Of a DNA stretch of 45,251 bases, positions 37,317 through 45,251 are shown in pieces; position 1 is the first letter of the stretch, and each line of letters begins with the position of its first letter. Where the stretch lies: assembly GCA_012838665.1 (NCBI GenBank), contig DUOX01000031.1, forward strand, positions 1 to 45,251, written 5' to 3'. Source of the stretch: Clostridiales bacterium. Lineage in GTDB: Bacteria > Bacillota > Clostridia > Oscillospirales > Oscillospiraceae. The notes under the pieces were generated by a model. That model was not told the DNA's origin and did not search any database. It worked only from the letters and a program-made list of their open reading frames with translations. The position numbers and the translations under genes were made by a program.

Positions 37317-38843
37317 TCAAATTATTTTTCGGGTAACGGATTTCATGGCCCGGGGCAGGGTTTCCAGCAAGTCGGATGGGATCATGGAGTATTCCCCCAG
37401 CTCCTGGGCGCAGAGGTCCCCTGCCTTTCCATGGAGCCATACCGCGGTGTTTACGGCCTCCTTTAAAGGGAGCTGGCAGATTAGGGCTCCAATAATGCCC
37501 GCCAACACATCTCCACTGCCGCCTTTAGCCATGCCCGGATTCCCCGTATTAGTTATGTAAACCTCGCCGTTGGGGAAGGCGCAGATGGTACGGTGGCCTT
37601 TCAGAACCAGGACACATTCATGCCGGGCGGAGAAGTTTTTGGCGTCGGATATCCTGTCGCCGGTGAGCTCACCGCCCATGCGGGCAAATTCACCCTCGTG
37701 GGGTGTAAGTATTACGGGCTTAGAGGCTTTTTTAAGGACCTTCATGTTGCCTGAAATTGCGAAGAGCCCGTCGGCGTCCAGAACCAGGGGTTTGTGCCCT
37801 TCCGCCACCAGGGAACAGACCAGTGAAACAAGTTCCGGGGAGCGGCCAAGGCCCGGACCCAGGACATAGGCATCGCAGCCGTCCAGCCGGTCCAAAATAA
37901 CCGAAAGAGCCTTATTGCTTAAGCGGCCCTGGTCGTCGCAGGCCAGAGGAAAGGGCATGGCCTCGTCGTTTTTCACGGCGCTTATCTCATAGATATCCCG
38001 GGGTACGCCCAAATATACCAGACCTGCCCCGGCCCGCAGGGCGGCTTTGGCACACAGGCTGGGAGCCCCCGTATATCCCACGCTGCCGCCAAGGATAAGC
38101 AGTTTGCCGTAGTTTCCCTTATGGCTTATCCTGGGCCTGCGGGGCAGATATATGTCTTTCTCCGTTATGGCGTAGATGCCGCATTCTATTTTTTCTATAA
38201 GCTCGCGGGGAATGCCTATTTCCACAATTTGAAGTTCGCCGCAGCAGGTGCAGCCGGGCTCGGTGAAATGGCCGGGCTTAGCCATCGAAAAGGTTACCGT
38301 GCGGGTCGCCCGAACGGCGTTTCCCAGAATCCGGCCTGTATCCGCCTCGACGCCGCTGGCAATGTCGGCCGAAACCACCGGGGTACCCGAACTGTTTATC
38401 AGCTCCACGGCTTTCAGGGCATTTTCCCGGAGGTTCTTGTTCAAGCCTATGCCAAACATGGCGTCAATAATTACACCGGTTTCGCGAAGGAGCTTTTCAA
38501 CGCCGGGCATTTCCGGGTCGAAATCCTCAAGAGTTCCTCCCAGTTCAATAAGCCTCCGCTCCATTTCCCTTGTGTCTGCGGTCATTTTTTTGCGAGAGCC
38601 CACTAAGAATACCCGCACCGATACGCCCCGCCGCATAAGATACAGGGCGGATGCAATACCGTCGCCGCCGTTATTCCCGCTACCGCAGAAGATGACGGCG
38701 CATTTTTTGCCGCCCAACAGTTCCTCGGCCGCCCTGGCGACGTGTCCAGCGGCATTTGTCATAAGCAGTGTAGAGGGCACCCCCATCACGTAGATGGCGG
38801 TGTTGTCGGCATTGCGCATGTGCTCAGAGTAGGATAGCTTCAT
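37317..38843 (-). CDS. nnr: Bifunctional NAD(P)H-hydrate epimerase/dehydratase
   Basis: It repairs hydrated NADH and NADPH. It is 508 residues: the N-terminal YjeF epimerase domain (about 1-215) has GSGNNGGDGIASALYL and IDAMFGIGLN, and the C-terminal ribokinase-like ADP-dependent dehydratase (about 225-505) has ILTPHEGEFARM and NTGNPGMAKGGSGDVLAG. It lies between the DUF6106-like gene (24 bases) and the lipoprotein (33 bases) in one minus-strand operon. Genomes often place nnr next to alr. Confidence 0.94.
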   Translation of the reverse strand: MKLSYSEHMRNADNTAIYVMGVPSTLLMTNAAGHVARAAEELLGGKKCAVIFCGSGNNGGDGIASALYLMRRGVSVRVFLVGSRKKMTADTREMERRLIELGGTLEDFDPEMPGVEKLLRETGVIIDAMFGIGLNKNLRENALKAVELINSSGTPVVSADIASGVEADTGRILGNAVRATRTVTFSMAKPGHFTEPGCTCCGELQIVEIGIPRELIEKIECGIYAITEKDIYLPRRPRISHKGNYGKLLILGGSVGYTGAPSLCAKAALRAGAGLVYLGVPRDIYEISAVKNDEAMPFPLACDDQGRLSNKALSVILDRLDGCDAYVLGPGLGRSPELVSLVCSLVAEGHKPLVLDADGLFAISGNMKVLKKASKPVILTPHEGEFARMGGELTGDRISDAKNFSARHECVLVLKGHRTICAFPNGEVYITNTGNPGMAKGGSGDVLAGIIGALICQLPLKEAVNTAVWLHGKAGDLCAQELGEYSMIPSDLLETLPRAMKSVTRKII

Positions 38844-38867
38844 AGGAAACGCTCCTTTATTGCACGT

Positions 38868-39398
38868 TTATTCCTTCATTCTCCCCCTGCGTACATATTG
38901 GCGAAAAGCGTCCAGCAACCTTTCCGAAGGGGAGAGGGCTATGATATACCGGCTGCCGTCCTGTGCCCTGCAGATTATGAACCAGTCTCTTTCTCCCCTG
39001 CCCGAACCCCGGACATCCAGCTTGCGCTGGAATTGCCCATTTAACTCATGGTCGTACTCGGGGCTGTATGGCGCCATGAGCTCTATATCCCTGCATGAGA
39101 AGCTCAGTAGGCGGGAGCGCTTTCTTTTGCCCAGAATCCTGTCAATGTCTACTTCTCCGCTGAAAAAGGAATACTCATATTCCAGCCACAAGTAGCGGAA
39201 AACCATAAAAATGCCAATGCAGACAAGGGCAAAAAGGGCGGGAAAGACTGCGTTTTCCAGCAGCATGCCCGTCAGATAGTAAAAGGCCCAAATCAGGAGA
39301 AGTCCCACCAAAACCGCGCCGATTCGCAGGGCGGCTGCAAATGCCGGCCTGTGCCTTACTACCAGTTCCTCCACAAAAACATCTTTATGTGTTTTCAT
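38868..39398 (-). CDS. DUF6106-like membrane protein
   Basis: A 176-residue protein with two close membrane helices (about residues 23-45 and 48-68), then a soluble domain. FVEELVVRHRPAF precedes the helices, and LEYEYSFFSGEVDIDRILGK followed by RSRLLSFSCRDIELMAPYS lies after them. From memory this matches a family called DUF6106 in Clostridia, of unknown function; the name is tentative. AAAGGAC is before ATG 39398. It is the first gene of the nnr-gerS-alr operon, directly after a consensus promoter. Confidence 0.65.
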   Translation of the reverse strand: MKTHKDVFVEELVVRHRPAFAAALRIGAVLVGLLLIWAFYYLTGMLLENAVFPALFALVCIGIFMVFRYLWLEYEYSFFSGEVDIDRILGKRKRSRLLSFSCRDIELMAPYSPEYDHELNGQFQRKLDVRGSGRGERDWFIICRAQDGSRYIIALSPSERLLDAFRQYVRRGRMKE

Positions 39399-39429
39399 AG
39401 GCACTGTCCTTTCGCGTTCGATAAATGAT

Positions 39430-39458
39430 ATTATAATCTTTCGAAAAAAATTAGTCAA
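39430..39458 (-). promoter_or_regulatory. Promoter of the DUF6106-nnr-gerS-alr-mazF operon
   Basis: On the minus strand TTGACT (39453-39458), 17 bases, TATAAT (39430-39435). It is back-to-back with the pheST promoter. Confidence 0.85.
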
Positions 39459-39466
39459 ATTACTTA

Positions 39467-39495
39467 TTGCCTACAAGTGGATATTATGTTATAAA
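39467..39495 (+). promoter_or_regulatory. Promoter of the pheST T-box transcript
   Basis: TTGCCT (39467-39472), 17 bases, TATAAA (39490-39495), divergent from the nnr operon promoter eight bases away. Confidence 0.65.
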
Positions 39496-39501
39496 GGTTA
39501 C

Positions 39502-39740
39502 AAAACAATTGAAACCACAAATGCAATGATCGGGAAAATAGCAGTTAAGCTCCCCACAGAGAGGAACGCAACGGCTGAGAGCGTCCGGGATGCCCTGCTT
39601 GGTTCGCCCGTGAGCACCGGCTAATTCCCGGCGGATACCGCCCCGTTACAGGCGACAGAGTGCGGCGCAAAGCAGCCGAATTTGGGTGGTACCGCGGAAG
39701 GCAGGCCTTTCGTCCCGTATACGGGGCGATGGGCTTTTTT
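39502..39740 (+). promoter_or_regulatory. T-box riboswitch of pheST, specifier UUC (phenylalanine)
   Basis: The specifier loop is formed by CGGG-AAAATA-GCAG (39531 onward) facing CTGC-TTGGTTCG-CCCG, with UUC at 39603-39605. The AGAGAGGAACGC distal element, the T-box sequence GGGTGGTACCGCGG (39684-39697) and a terminator (39704-39740, CGTCCCG/CGGGGCG within GCC/GGC, then TTTTTT) follow. UGGU matches the A discriminator of tRNA-Phe. Phe starvation should raise pheST expression. Confidence 0.93.
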
Positions 39741-39794
39741 CACATTTTGTTTCTTTTTATTTTAAAACTATAACTTACTAAGGAGAGAATTAAT

Positions 39795-40820
39795 ATGAAA
39801 GAGTTGTTGCAGGAGCTCCGAAAGTCTGCTCTTGAGGCAATGGCCGGGGCAGACAGCCTTGAAGCTCTTGAAAGCCTGAGGGTGAAATATCTGGGCAAAA
39901 AAGGAGAGCTGACAGCCATCCTCAAACAAATGGGAAGATTGCCCGCCGATGAGCGGCCTGTAATAGGCCAATTGGCCAATGAAATAAGGGAACAGTTAGA
40001 TGAGGCTTTTGAATCCCGGTGTAAGTCAATCTCCCAGATGCTTTTGGAAAAGCGTCTCAAGGCCGAGACTTTGGACGTCACCATTCCGGGAACCTATGTG
40101 CCCATAGGGAAAAAGCACCCCCTGACCACGGTCCTGGACGAGGCGATTGAGATTTTCGTGGGCATGGGATTTTGCATTGCCGAGGGGCCGGAGGTGGAGT
40201 TTTCGGATTATAACTTCACCAAACTCAACACTCCCGAGGGACACCCCGCCCGGGACAGGCAGGACACCTTCTATTTCACCGACGATGGCAGCGTCTGCCT
40301 TCGCACCCAGACCTCCCCAGTGCAGGTGAGGGTTATGGAGACGAGCCCGCCGCCCATACGCATAATTTCACCCGGCCGGGTCTACCGGAAGGATGAGGTG
40401 GATGCCACCCATTCGCCCATGTTCCATCAGATTGAGGGACTTGTAGTGGACAAGGGCATAACCATGGGGGACCTGAAAGGAACCCTTGATACCCTGGTAC
40501 AGCGGCTGTACGGAGAGGGCACCAGGACCCGGTTCCGCCCCCACCATTTCCCCTTCACCGAGCCCTCCTGCGAAGTGGACGTGCAGTGCTTTGAATGCGG
40601 CGGCGCCGGCTGCCGCGTGTGCAAGGGCGAGGGCTGGATAGAGCTCCTGGGAGCGGGCATGGTGCATCCAAAGGTGCTGGAGGGCTGCGGAATTGACAGT
40701 ACGGTCTACTCCGGATTTGCCTTTGGCATAGGCCTGGAGCGTATGGCTATGCGCAGGTTCAATATCAGAGACATGCGCCTGCTTTTTGAAAACGACGTCC
40801 GTTTTCTCAGCCAGTTTTAA
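39795..40820 (+). CDS. pheS: Phenylalanine-tRNA ligase alpha subunit
   Basis: Catalytic subunit of PheRS, 341 residues. It has an N-terminal coiled coil (about 1-85), motif 2 (FHQIEGLVVDKGITMGDLKG), FRPHHFPFTEPSCEVDVQC, and motif 3 (GFAFGIGLERMAMRRF) near the C terminus. AAGGAGAG precedes the ATG. It forms an alpha2-beta2 enzyme with PheT, encoded 13 bases downstream. Confidence 0.97.
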   Translation: MKELLQELRKSALEAMAGADSLEALESLRVKYLGKKGELTAILKQMGRLPADERPVIGQLANEIREQLDEAFESRCKSISQMLLEKRLKAETLDVTIPGTYVPIGKKHPLTTVLDEAIEIFVGMGFCIAEGPEVEFSDYNFTKLNTPEGHPARDRQDTFYFTDDGSVCLRTQTSPVQVRVMETSPPPIRIISPGRVYRKDEVDATHSPMFHQIEGLVVDKGITMGDLKGTLDTLVQRLYGEGTRTRFRPHHFPFTEPSCEVDVQCFECGGAGCRVCKGEGWIELLGAGMVHPKVLEGCGIDSTVYSGFAFGIGLERMAMRRFNIRDMRLLFENDVRFLSQF

Positions 40821-40833
40821 GGGAGGGTAAAAA

Positions 40834-43212
40834 TTGATACTATCAAGAGAATGGCTTAATGACTATACACAAATTACTGTTTCGGATAAAGAATATGCCG
40901 AACGCATGACCATGTCCGGCTCCAAGGTGGAGGGCATAGAGGTTACGGGAAGCGAAATCAGCGGTGTTGTTGCCGGCCGCGTTACGTCCATAGATAAACA
41001 TGCAAACAGTGACCACCTGTGGATATGCAAGGTGGACGTAGGCCAAAAGGAGGAGCTCACCGTAGTCACCGGCGCGCAGTATGTGAAAGCGGGTGACATG
41101 GTGCCCGTGGCTCTAGACGGAGCCACCCTTCCCGGAGACGTTACTATTAACACTGGCGAGCTCCGGGGCGTTGTAAGTCAGGGCATGCTCTGTTCCCTGA
41201 AGGAGCTGGGGCTGGACACCCACGATTATCCCTATGCCATTGAGGACGGCATATTCATCATGCAGGAGCCCTGCAAGCCCGGTGACGACATTATCTCCGT
41301 ATTGGGCCTTGGGGACAGCGTGGTGGATTTTGAAATTACCAACAACCGGCCGGACTGCTTCAGCATTATAGGGCTTGCCAGGGAAAGCGCGGCCACCTTT
41401 GGAACCGAACTGAATATTCCCACTCCCGCCGAGAGCGGTAGCGGCGACAAGATAAAGGATTACCTGAAAATCGAGATAAAAGACCCCGCCCTGTGTCCCC
41501 GCTATACCGCCCGCATGGTGAAGAATATCAGGATTCAGCCTTCGCCCGCATGGATGCGCCGCCGCCTCAGGGCCTGCGGCGTCAGGCCGATTAATAATAT
41601 TGTGGATATTACAAATTACGTAATGCTGGAGTATGGCCAGCCAATGCACGCCTTTGACTATTCCTGCGTCAGCGGCGGCAAAATCGTGGTGCGCAGGGCA
41701 GAGGAAGGGGAGACCGTGGAAACCCTGGACGGCAAACTGAGGAAGCTCACTCCCGAGATGCTGGTTATTGCCGACGAATCCAGGCCTGTGGGCATAGCCG
41801 GAGTAATGGGCGGCTTAAACAGTGAGGTTACGGAGAAAACTACTGCTATAGTTTTCGAGTCCGCCACCTTCAACGGCACCAGCATAAGGAAAACAAGCAT
41901 AGCCCTTGGCATGCGTACCGATGCCTCCGGACTCTTTGAAAAGGGCCTTGACCCAAACAACACCGTGCCGGCGGTACAAAGGGCCTGTGAGCTGGTGGAG
42001 CTTTTGGGAGCGGGAGAAGTAATGGAGGGTATCATCGACGTTGTTGCGGTCGAGTCCAAAAGCGTGCGACTTCCCCTGGAGCCGGACAAGATAAACAGCC
42101 TTCTGGGTACCGATATCTCCCGGGACTTCATGGCGGAAGTGCTGACAAAACTGGGCTTTGAGATGGACGGTAATATGATTATTGTCCCTTCCTGGCGCTC
42201 GGATATAGAGCACTATGCAGATATCGCGGAGGAAATCGCCAGGTTTTACGGTTATGACGTCATTGAACCCACAATGTTCAGGGGGGTTACAGCCCAGGGA
42301 GGCTATAGCGACAAGCAGAATGCCGAAAGACAGTTGGGACAGCTCTGCCGCGGCATGGGCTTTTATGAGATTATGACATATTCCTTTGGCAGCGCCAACG
42401 ACTGGGATAAGATCCGCCTGCCTAAGGATTCGCCCCTGCGGAAGGCCTTCGTCATACAGAACCCTCTGGGAGAGGACACAAGCGTAATGCGTACCGCGTC
42501 CCTGCCCTCCATGCTGAACGTTCTGGCTGTAAACATTAACAAGCGCAACAAGGATGTCAGGCTCTATGAGATGGCAACTATATACCTGCCGGAGGAGGGG
42601 AATCCTCTAGCCAACGAAAAGACCATACTCACCCTGGGAGCTTATGGCAAGGGAGCGGATTTCTTCGGAATAAAGGGCTGCGTGGAGGCAATACTAAAAT
42701 CTATGCGTATTACCGATGTGTCTTTCACTGCAGTTCGGGAAAATTTTGCCTATCATCCGGGACGCTGCGCGGAAATCCGGTCCGGCTATGAGGTTCTTGG
42801 CTGCATGGGGCAGATTCATCCCTTAGTCTGCGAGGAATTTGAAATTAACCGGGAGGTCTGCGCCGTGGAACTTGATGTGGAAAAAATGCTTGCCTGTCGT
42901 GAGCCGGAACCCACTTATGTGCCCCTGCCTCGTTTCCCAGCCGTAACCCGGGATATTGCCATTGTCTGCGACACGGAAATTCCCGTGGCGGATTTAAGGG
43001 CCTGCATAATGATGGCCGGAGGGGAATATCTTGAATCCTGTGATCTTTTTGACGTGTACTCCGGGGCCAACATTCCTGAGGGCAAAAAATCCGTTGCATT
43101 TGCCCTCACCATGCGGGCGGAGGACCAGACCCTTACAGACGAACACGCAGAAGAAACCGTAAATGCAATAATTAAAGCCTTGAATAAAGAATACGGAGCA
43201 GTAATAAGATAA
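40834..43212 (+). CDS. pheT: Phenylalanine-tRNA ligase beta subunit
   Basis: The 792-residue beta subunit: a tRNA-binding EMAP-like domain (about 40-150), B3/B4 editing domain (about 210-385, including GVRPINNIVDITNYVM), B5 domain, a catalytic-like domain (RNPLGEDTSVMRTASLPSML-type block, here QNPLGEDTSVMRT) and a C-terminal anticodon-binding FDX-ACB domain (about 700-792, PRFPAVTRDIAIV). The start is TTG 40834 after AAGGGAGGG. The weak hairpin AATAAGAT/ATCTTATT lies at its stop. Confidence 0.97.
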   Translation: MILSREWLNDYTQITVSDKEYAERMTMSGSKVEGIEVTGSEISGVVAGRVTSIDKHANSDHLWICKVDVGQKEELTVVTGAQYVKAGDMVPVALDGATLPGDVTINTGELRGVVSQGMLCSLKELGLDTHDYPYAIEDGIFIMQEPCKPGDDIISVLGLGDSVVDFEITNNRPDCFSIIGLARESAATFGTELNIPTPAESGSGDKIKDYLKIEIKDPALCPRYTARMVKNIRIQPSPAWMRRRLRACGVRPINNIVDITNYVMLEYGQPMHAFDYSCVSGGKIVVRRAEEGETVETLDGKLRKLTPEMLVIADESRPVGIAGVMGGLNSEVTEKTTAIVFESATFNGTSIRKTSIALGMRTDASGLFEKGLDPNNTVPAVQRACELVELLGAGEVMEGIIDVVAVESKSVRLPLEPDKINSLLGTDISRDFMAEVLTKLGFEMDGNMIIVPSWRSDIEHYADIAEEIARFYGYDVIEPTMFRGVTAQGGYSDKQNAERQLGQLCRGMGFYEIMTYSFGSANDWDKIRLPKDSPLRKAFVIQNPLGEDTSVMRTASLPSMLNVLAVNINKRNKDVRLYEMATIYLPEEGNPLANEKTILTLGAYGKGADFFGIKGCVEAILKSMRITDVSFTAVRENFAYHPGRCAEIRSGYEVLGCMGQIHPLVCEEFEINREVCAVELDVEKMLACREPEPTYVPLPRFPAVTRDIAIVCDTEIPVADLRACIMMAGGEYLESCDLFDVYSGANIPEGKKSVAFALTMRAEDQTLTDEHAEETVNAIIKALNKEYGAVIR

Positions 43213-43254
43213 TCTTATTAGAAAAATTGTAACGGAATAGTAATCTTTATCGGC

Positions 43255-43282
43255 TTTACATTATTGGAATTATTGCTATAAT
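43255..43282 (+). promoter_or_regulatory. Probable promoter of ireB
   Basis: TTTACA (43255-43260), 16 bases, TATAAT (43277-43282). Confidence 0.6.
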
Positions 43283-43327
43283 AAGTAATAAGCCGTATAA
43301 ATTATGGAAATCCGAGGGGGGACCGCC

Positions 43328-43579
43328 ATGGAGGACTCGACGAGAAAGTTTATTGCAATTGACAACAAGACAGAGATTAAGGAGATTCTTACGTCGGTCT
43401 ACAAATCTCTCTTGCTGAAAGGATATAACCCTATAAACCAGCTTGTGGGTTATATCTTGTCCGAGGACCCCACTTATATAACAAACTATAACAACGCCCG
43501 CAGTCTTATTTGCAGAATTGACCGGGACGAGCTTTTGCAGGAGCTTCTCATCGAATACCTTGAGAAGAAAGGCAATTAG
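43328..43579 (+). CDS. ireB: IreB family regulatory phosphoprotein
   Basis: An 83-residue protein of the UPF0297/IreB family (DUF965). In Enterococcus, IreB is a substrate of the PASTA kinase IreK and affects cephalosporin resistance. The conserved [40 protein letters not shown] and [13 protein letters not shown] are all present. The start is ATG 43328 after GAGGGGG; an ATG eight codons upstream is poorly placed. The usual downstream partner ruvX (yqgF) is missing: a terminator, tRNA-Gln and prophage debris follow instead. Confidence 0.92.
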   Translation: MEDSTRKFIAIDNKTEIKEILTSVYKSLLLKGYNPINQLVGYILSEDPTYITNYNNARSLICRIDRDELLQELLIEYLEKKGN

Positions 43580-43599
43580 CGAAGGTAGATTAAAATGAT

Positions 43600-43631
43600 A
43601 AGGGCTGCACTGGTTAAGTGCGGCCCTTTTC
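43600..43631 (+). terminator. Terminator after ireB
   Basis: AAGGGCTGCACT (43600-43611) pairs with AGTGCGGCCCTT (43617-43628), followed by TTTT. Confidence 0.8.
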
Positions 43632-43765
43632 GACCTTCTACGCAAATCTGATAGGTTTGCGGCAGCCAGAGTCAAAATCATATCGCATGAAGCGCTTTTA
43701 TGGGGCAGATGTAAGCGTGCGCATAATCGTGCGCATAATAAAATACAAGGACACATATAAAATTC

Positions 43766-43795
43766 TTGACAAAACCGGATTGTTATGTGTATAAT
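43766..43795 (+). promoter_or_regulatory. Promoter of tRNA-Gln
   Basis: TTGACA (43766-43771), 18 bases, TATAAT (43790-43795). A 12-base tandem duplication (GTGCGCATAAT repeated, 43717-43740) lies just upstream. Confidence 0.85.
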
Positions 43796-43808
43796 ACTTC
43801 TTGCGTCT

Positions 43809-43882
43809 AGCGGGATTGTGTAAAGGTAGCACGGCAGACTCTGACTCTGTTTGTGAGGGTTCGAATCCTTCTCCCGCTGCCA
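43809..43882 (+). tRNA. tRNA-Gln (anticodon CUG)
   Basis: Acceptor AGCGGGA (43809-43815) pairs with TCCCGCT (43872-43878), discriminator G, encoded CCA (43880-43882). The anticodon stem GCAGA/TCTGT closes the loop CTCTGAC, with U33 and anticodon CUG; the T arm holds GGTTCGAATCC. CUG reads glutamine CAG codons. Such tRNA 3' ends are common phage integration sites, and prophage debris follows. Confidence 0.95.
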
Positions 43883-43887
43883 ATAGA

Positions 43888-43925
43888 AAACCCTGTAATC
43901 GTTGTGATTACAGGGTTTTTGTTTT
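43888..43925 (+). terminator. Terminator of tRNA-Gln
   Basis: AAACCCTGTAATC pairs with GATTACAGGGTTT around GTTGT, then TTGTTTT. Confidence 0.9.
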
Positions 43926-43927
43926 AA

Positions 43928-44107
43928 TTTACAACGCCTGTGCCCCCGGTATTGACAAGAACCAGTGATATCTATGAACTCGGAATTGCGGACGTGCTTG
44001 TACCGACAGCAGCCACATCGATAGTTTCAAATAACATCACGGATACTCGCATGAACACCAACCTTTGCGGTTTGGTGAACTCGTTGGTATCGGCAGTTTA
44101 TGAGTAG
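43928..44107 (+). pseudogene. 3' fragment of a phage tail/baseplate-associated protein
   Basis: An open frame of 59 codons with no usable start, ending TAG just before the ribosome-binding site of the next phage gene. It reads TSDIYELGIADVLVPTAATS and then ITDTRMNTNLCGLVNSL. The ITDTRxxxxxCG block is known from the C-terminal part of proteins encoded just upstream of tail-fibre genes in Firmicute siphophages. The 5' part is lost at the tRNA-Gln side, so this is the end point of a deletion or an imprecise excision. Confidence 0.65.
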
Positions 44108-44120
44108 GAGGTGAATCACA

Positions 44121-45212
44121 GTGGCGGATATTAATGGTGTAACTCTACAAGCAGGCACCGCTCCTACTGTTATCTACACTATTACCTATACCAAGAATCG
44201 CCCGAATAATAACCAGATGACCTATAACTTCACCATTTCTGCTGCCTTAGGTTCATCGGGCTCCTTCATCCACAACGGCTACGCCCTGCTTTGTACCATG
44301 ACTGTAAACGGTGTATCTTCACAGGTGCGTATAAAGACGGTGGACGGCGACAACTGGGACGGAACTACACCAAGGCTTAGATATGTTTCTGTGACCTGTC
44401 CCTCCACTACAGGAAACACTGAGCAAGGCGTACGCTTTCGTGTAGTATCAGACGGCAGACTAACCCTCACCTCCGGGGTCATCGACACCTCTAGCTATAC
44501 GGTCTTAAGCTCACCACTCTTGACAACAGCCTGTGGTGCTCCAACCTCTTGTTCGGTCAGTCCCGTACTCGCAGAGGGTGGGGTTATTCTTTCATGGAGC
44601 GGGGCATCCGGCGGTATAAGTAATACGATATCAAGCTATGAGATCCAATACAGCGAATCCACCGATAACTTCACATGGGGAGCATGGATGCATTTGACTA
44701 CAGTTTCAACCACAGCGACAAGTGGTAGCGTGGCTACATCGCCTCCATCAACAAGAGGAAATTACCGGAGATTTCAAGTACGGACACGTGGCACTGCAGG
44801 TGCAAGTTATTACTCCGGATGGAAAGTATCAACGAACTCTGTCAGACGAAACACAGCGCCGAAGGCACCAACGACAGCTGTTGCATCTCCCGCAGCATAT
44901 AGCGACGAGTCCATTACGCTTACTTGGAGTGGAGCGTCTGGCGGCACCAGTCCGGTGAAGGGGTACCAGATTGCCAGACGGACATCCACGGATAACAGCA
45001 CATGGAGTGCATGGAACGTGCTGACCACACTGACTTTGGCCGCAAGCGGAGGTAGTTATAATCCAAATGTATCAAGGGTTCCGGGAACATATACTCAATT
45101 TGGCATTTGGACAATAGACACATTTGGGAAGTCAACACTTTTCCGGACACTCTTTAAGCGACACCGGCCAAAGTTAGCTCAGTATGTTGGTTCAGCCATT
45201 CTAAAGGGCTAA
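44121..45212 (+). pseudogene. Phage tail fibre-like protein with FN3-like repeats, interrupted by an IS element
   Basis: It starts at GTG 44121 after GGAGGTG, with MADINGVTLQAGTAPTVIYT, a beta-rich N-terminal domain (1-130) containing TVDGDNWDGTTPRLRYVSV. Two fibronectin-like repeats follow, at about 138-240 and 245-335; both show L(S/T)WSGASGG and then STDNxTW(G/S)AW. Such proteins decorate or bind surfaces at the phage tail. After about residue 334 the frame enters an IS3-family end (near 45125) and stops by chance at 45212, so the native C terminus is lost. Composition is Thr/Ser-rich and lower in GC than the flanking chromosome. Confidence 0.75.
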
Positions 45213-45251
45213 GGTAGCCTAAGCGCTTTTGGACACGGCGAGTGTTATAAA
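45125..45251 (-). mobile_element. IS3-family insertion sequence, one end (continues beyond window)
   Basis: The break point in the tail gene begins TGGGAAGTCAACACTTTTCC, starting with TG as IS3-family ends do. The transposase 3' end lies 30 bases inside. The other end, the inverted repeat partner and the target duplication are outside the window, so the exact boundary is inferred. Confidence 0.7.
45154..45251 (-). CDS. IS3-family transposase (OrfB), C-terminal part
   Basis: The minus-strand frame reads YNTRRVQKRLGYLSPLEW and then LNQHTELTLAGVA before TAA. YNxxRxxxxLGYLSPxE is the invariant ending of the IS3-family DDE integrase (OrfB, rve domain). Only the last 31 codons are in the window. 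Confidence 0.88.
   Translation of the reverse strand, partial: YNTRRVQKRLGYLSPLEWLNQHTELTLAGVA

Noticed and set aside
43698-43883. Minus-strand frame reading GEGFEPSQTESESAVLP
   Set aside because: This is the well-known spurious translation of the antisense strand of a tRNA gene.

Overview
This window looks like a chromosomal stretch from an endospore-forming, moderately GC-balanced Firmicute of class Clostridia, probably near the Oscillospirales. The reasons are a PolC-type replicative polymerase, the forespore sigma factor SigG, YlmC/YmxH and CotF-like spore proteins, a GerS-like lipoprotein beside alanine racemase, T-box leaders and an IreB homologue. Genus assignment from the sequence alone is an inference.

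Layout: (1) 1-2046, 3' half of polC. It converges on a DUF5693-like membrane protein (2123-3628, minus) and a minus-strand spermidine/putrescine ABC operon, potA-potB-potC-potD (7517-3708), with a clear promoter and terminator. (2) 7583-8554, an RluA-family pseudouridine synthase, divergent from yceD-rpmF (8838-9561), followed by a DUF512 radical-SAM-like protein, der and plsY. (3) 13000-14860, a sporulation segment with sigG and ylmC/ymxH. Between them is a 500-base scrap region holding three abutting gene remnants. (4) rpsB-tsf with a possible structured leader. (5) 17016-28425, a complete branched-chain amino acid operon, ilvB-ilvN-ilvC-ilvD-leuA-cimA-leuC-leuD-leuB. It is preceded by a promoter, a 38-codon Ile-rich leader ORF and a strong terminator, which together form a classical attenuator. 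cimA in place of ilvA implies isoleucine synthesis from pyruvate by the citramalate route. (6) 28466-30500 (minus), an acyl-CoA synthetase under a T-box leader whose specifier codon reads UAC (Tyr), which is an unusual pairing. (7) A pyrimidine-nucleoside phosphorylase, an OFA-type MFS transporter, two small CotF-like coat proteins and two unrecognised proteins. (8) 39398-35100 (minus), an operon with a DUF6106-like protein, nnr (NAD(P)HX repair), a gerS-like lipoprotein, alr and mazF. No antitoxin gene is visible next to mazF. (9) A T-box (Phe, UUC) in front of pheS-pheT, then ireB. (10) tRNA-Gln(CUG), followed within 50 bases by a decayed prophage tail module. Its last gene is interrupted by an IS3-family element that runs off the window.

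The most interesting signals are regulatory: the Tyr T-box on an acyl-CoA ligase, the Ile/Leu/Val-rich leader peptide attenuator of the ilv-leu operon, and an orphan mazF with a palindrome holding a UACAU site in its own leader. The mosaic of remnants beside sigG and the tRNA/prophage/IS junction at the right end mark recent rearrangement. Start codons were chosen by ribosome-binding-site spacing and family alignment from memory; no database search was run.
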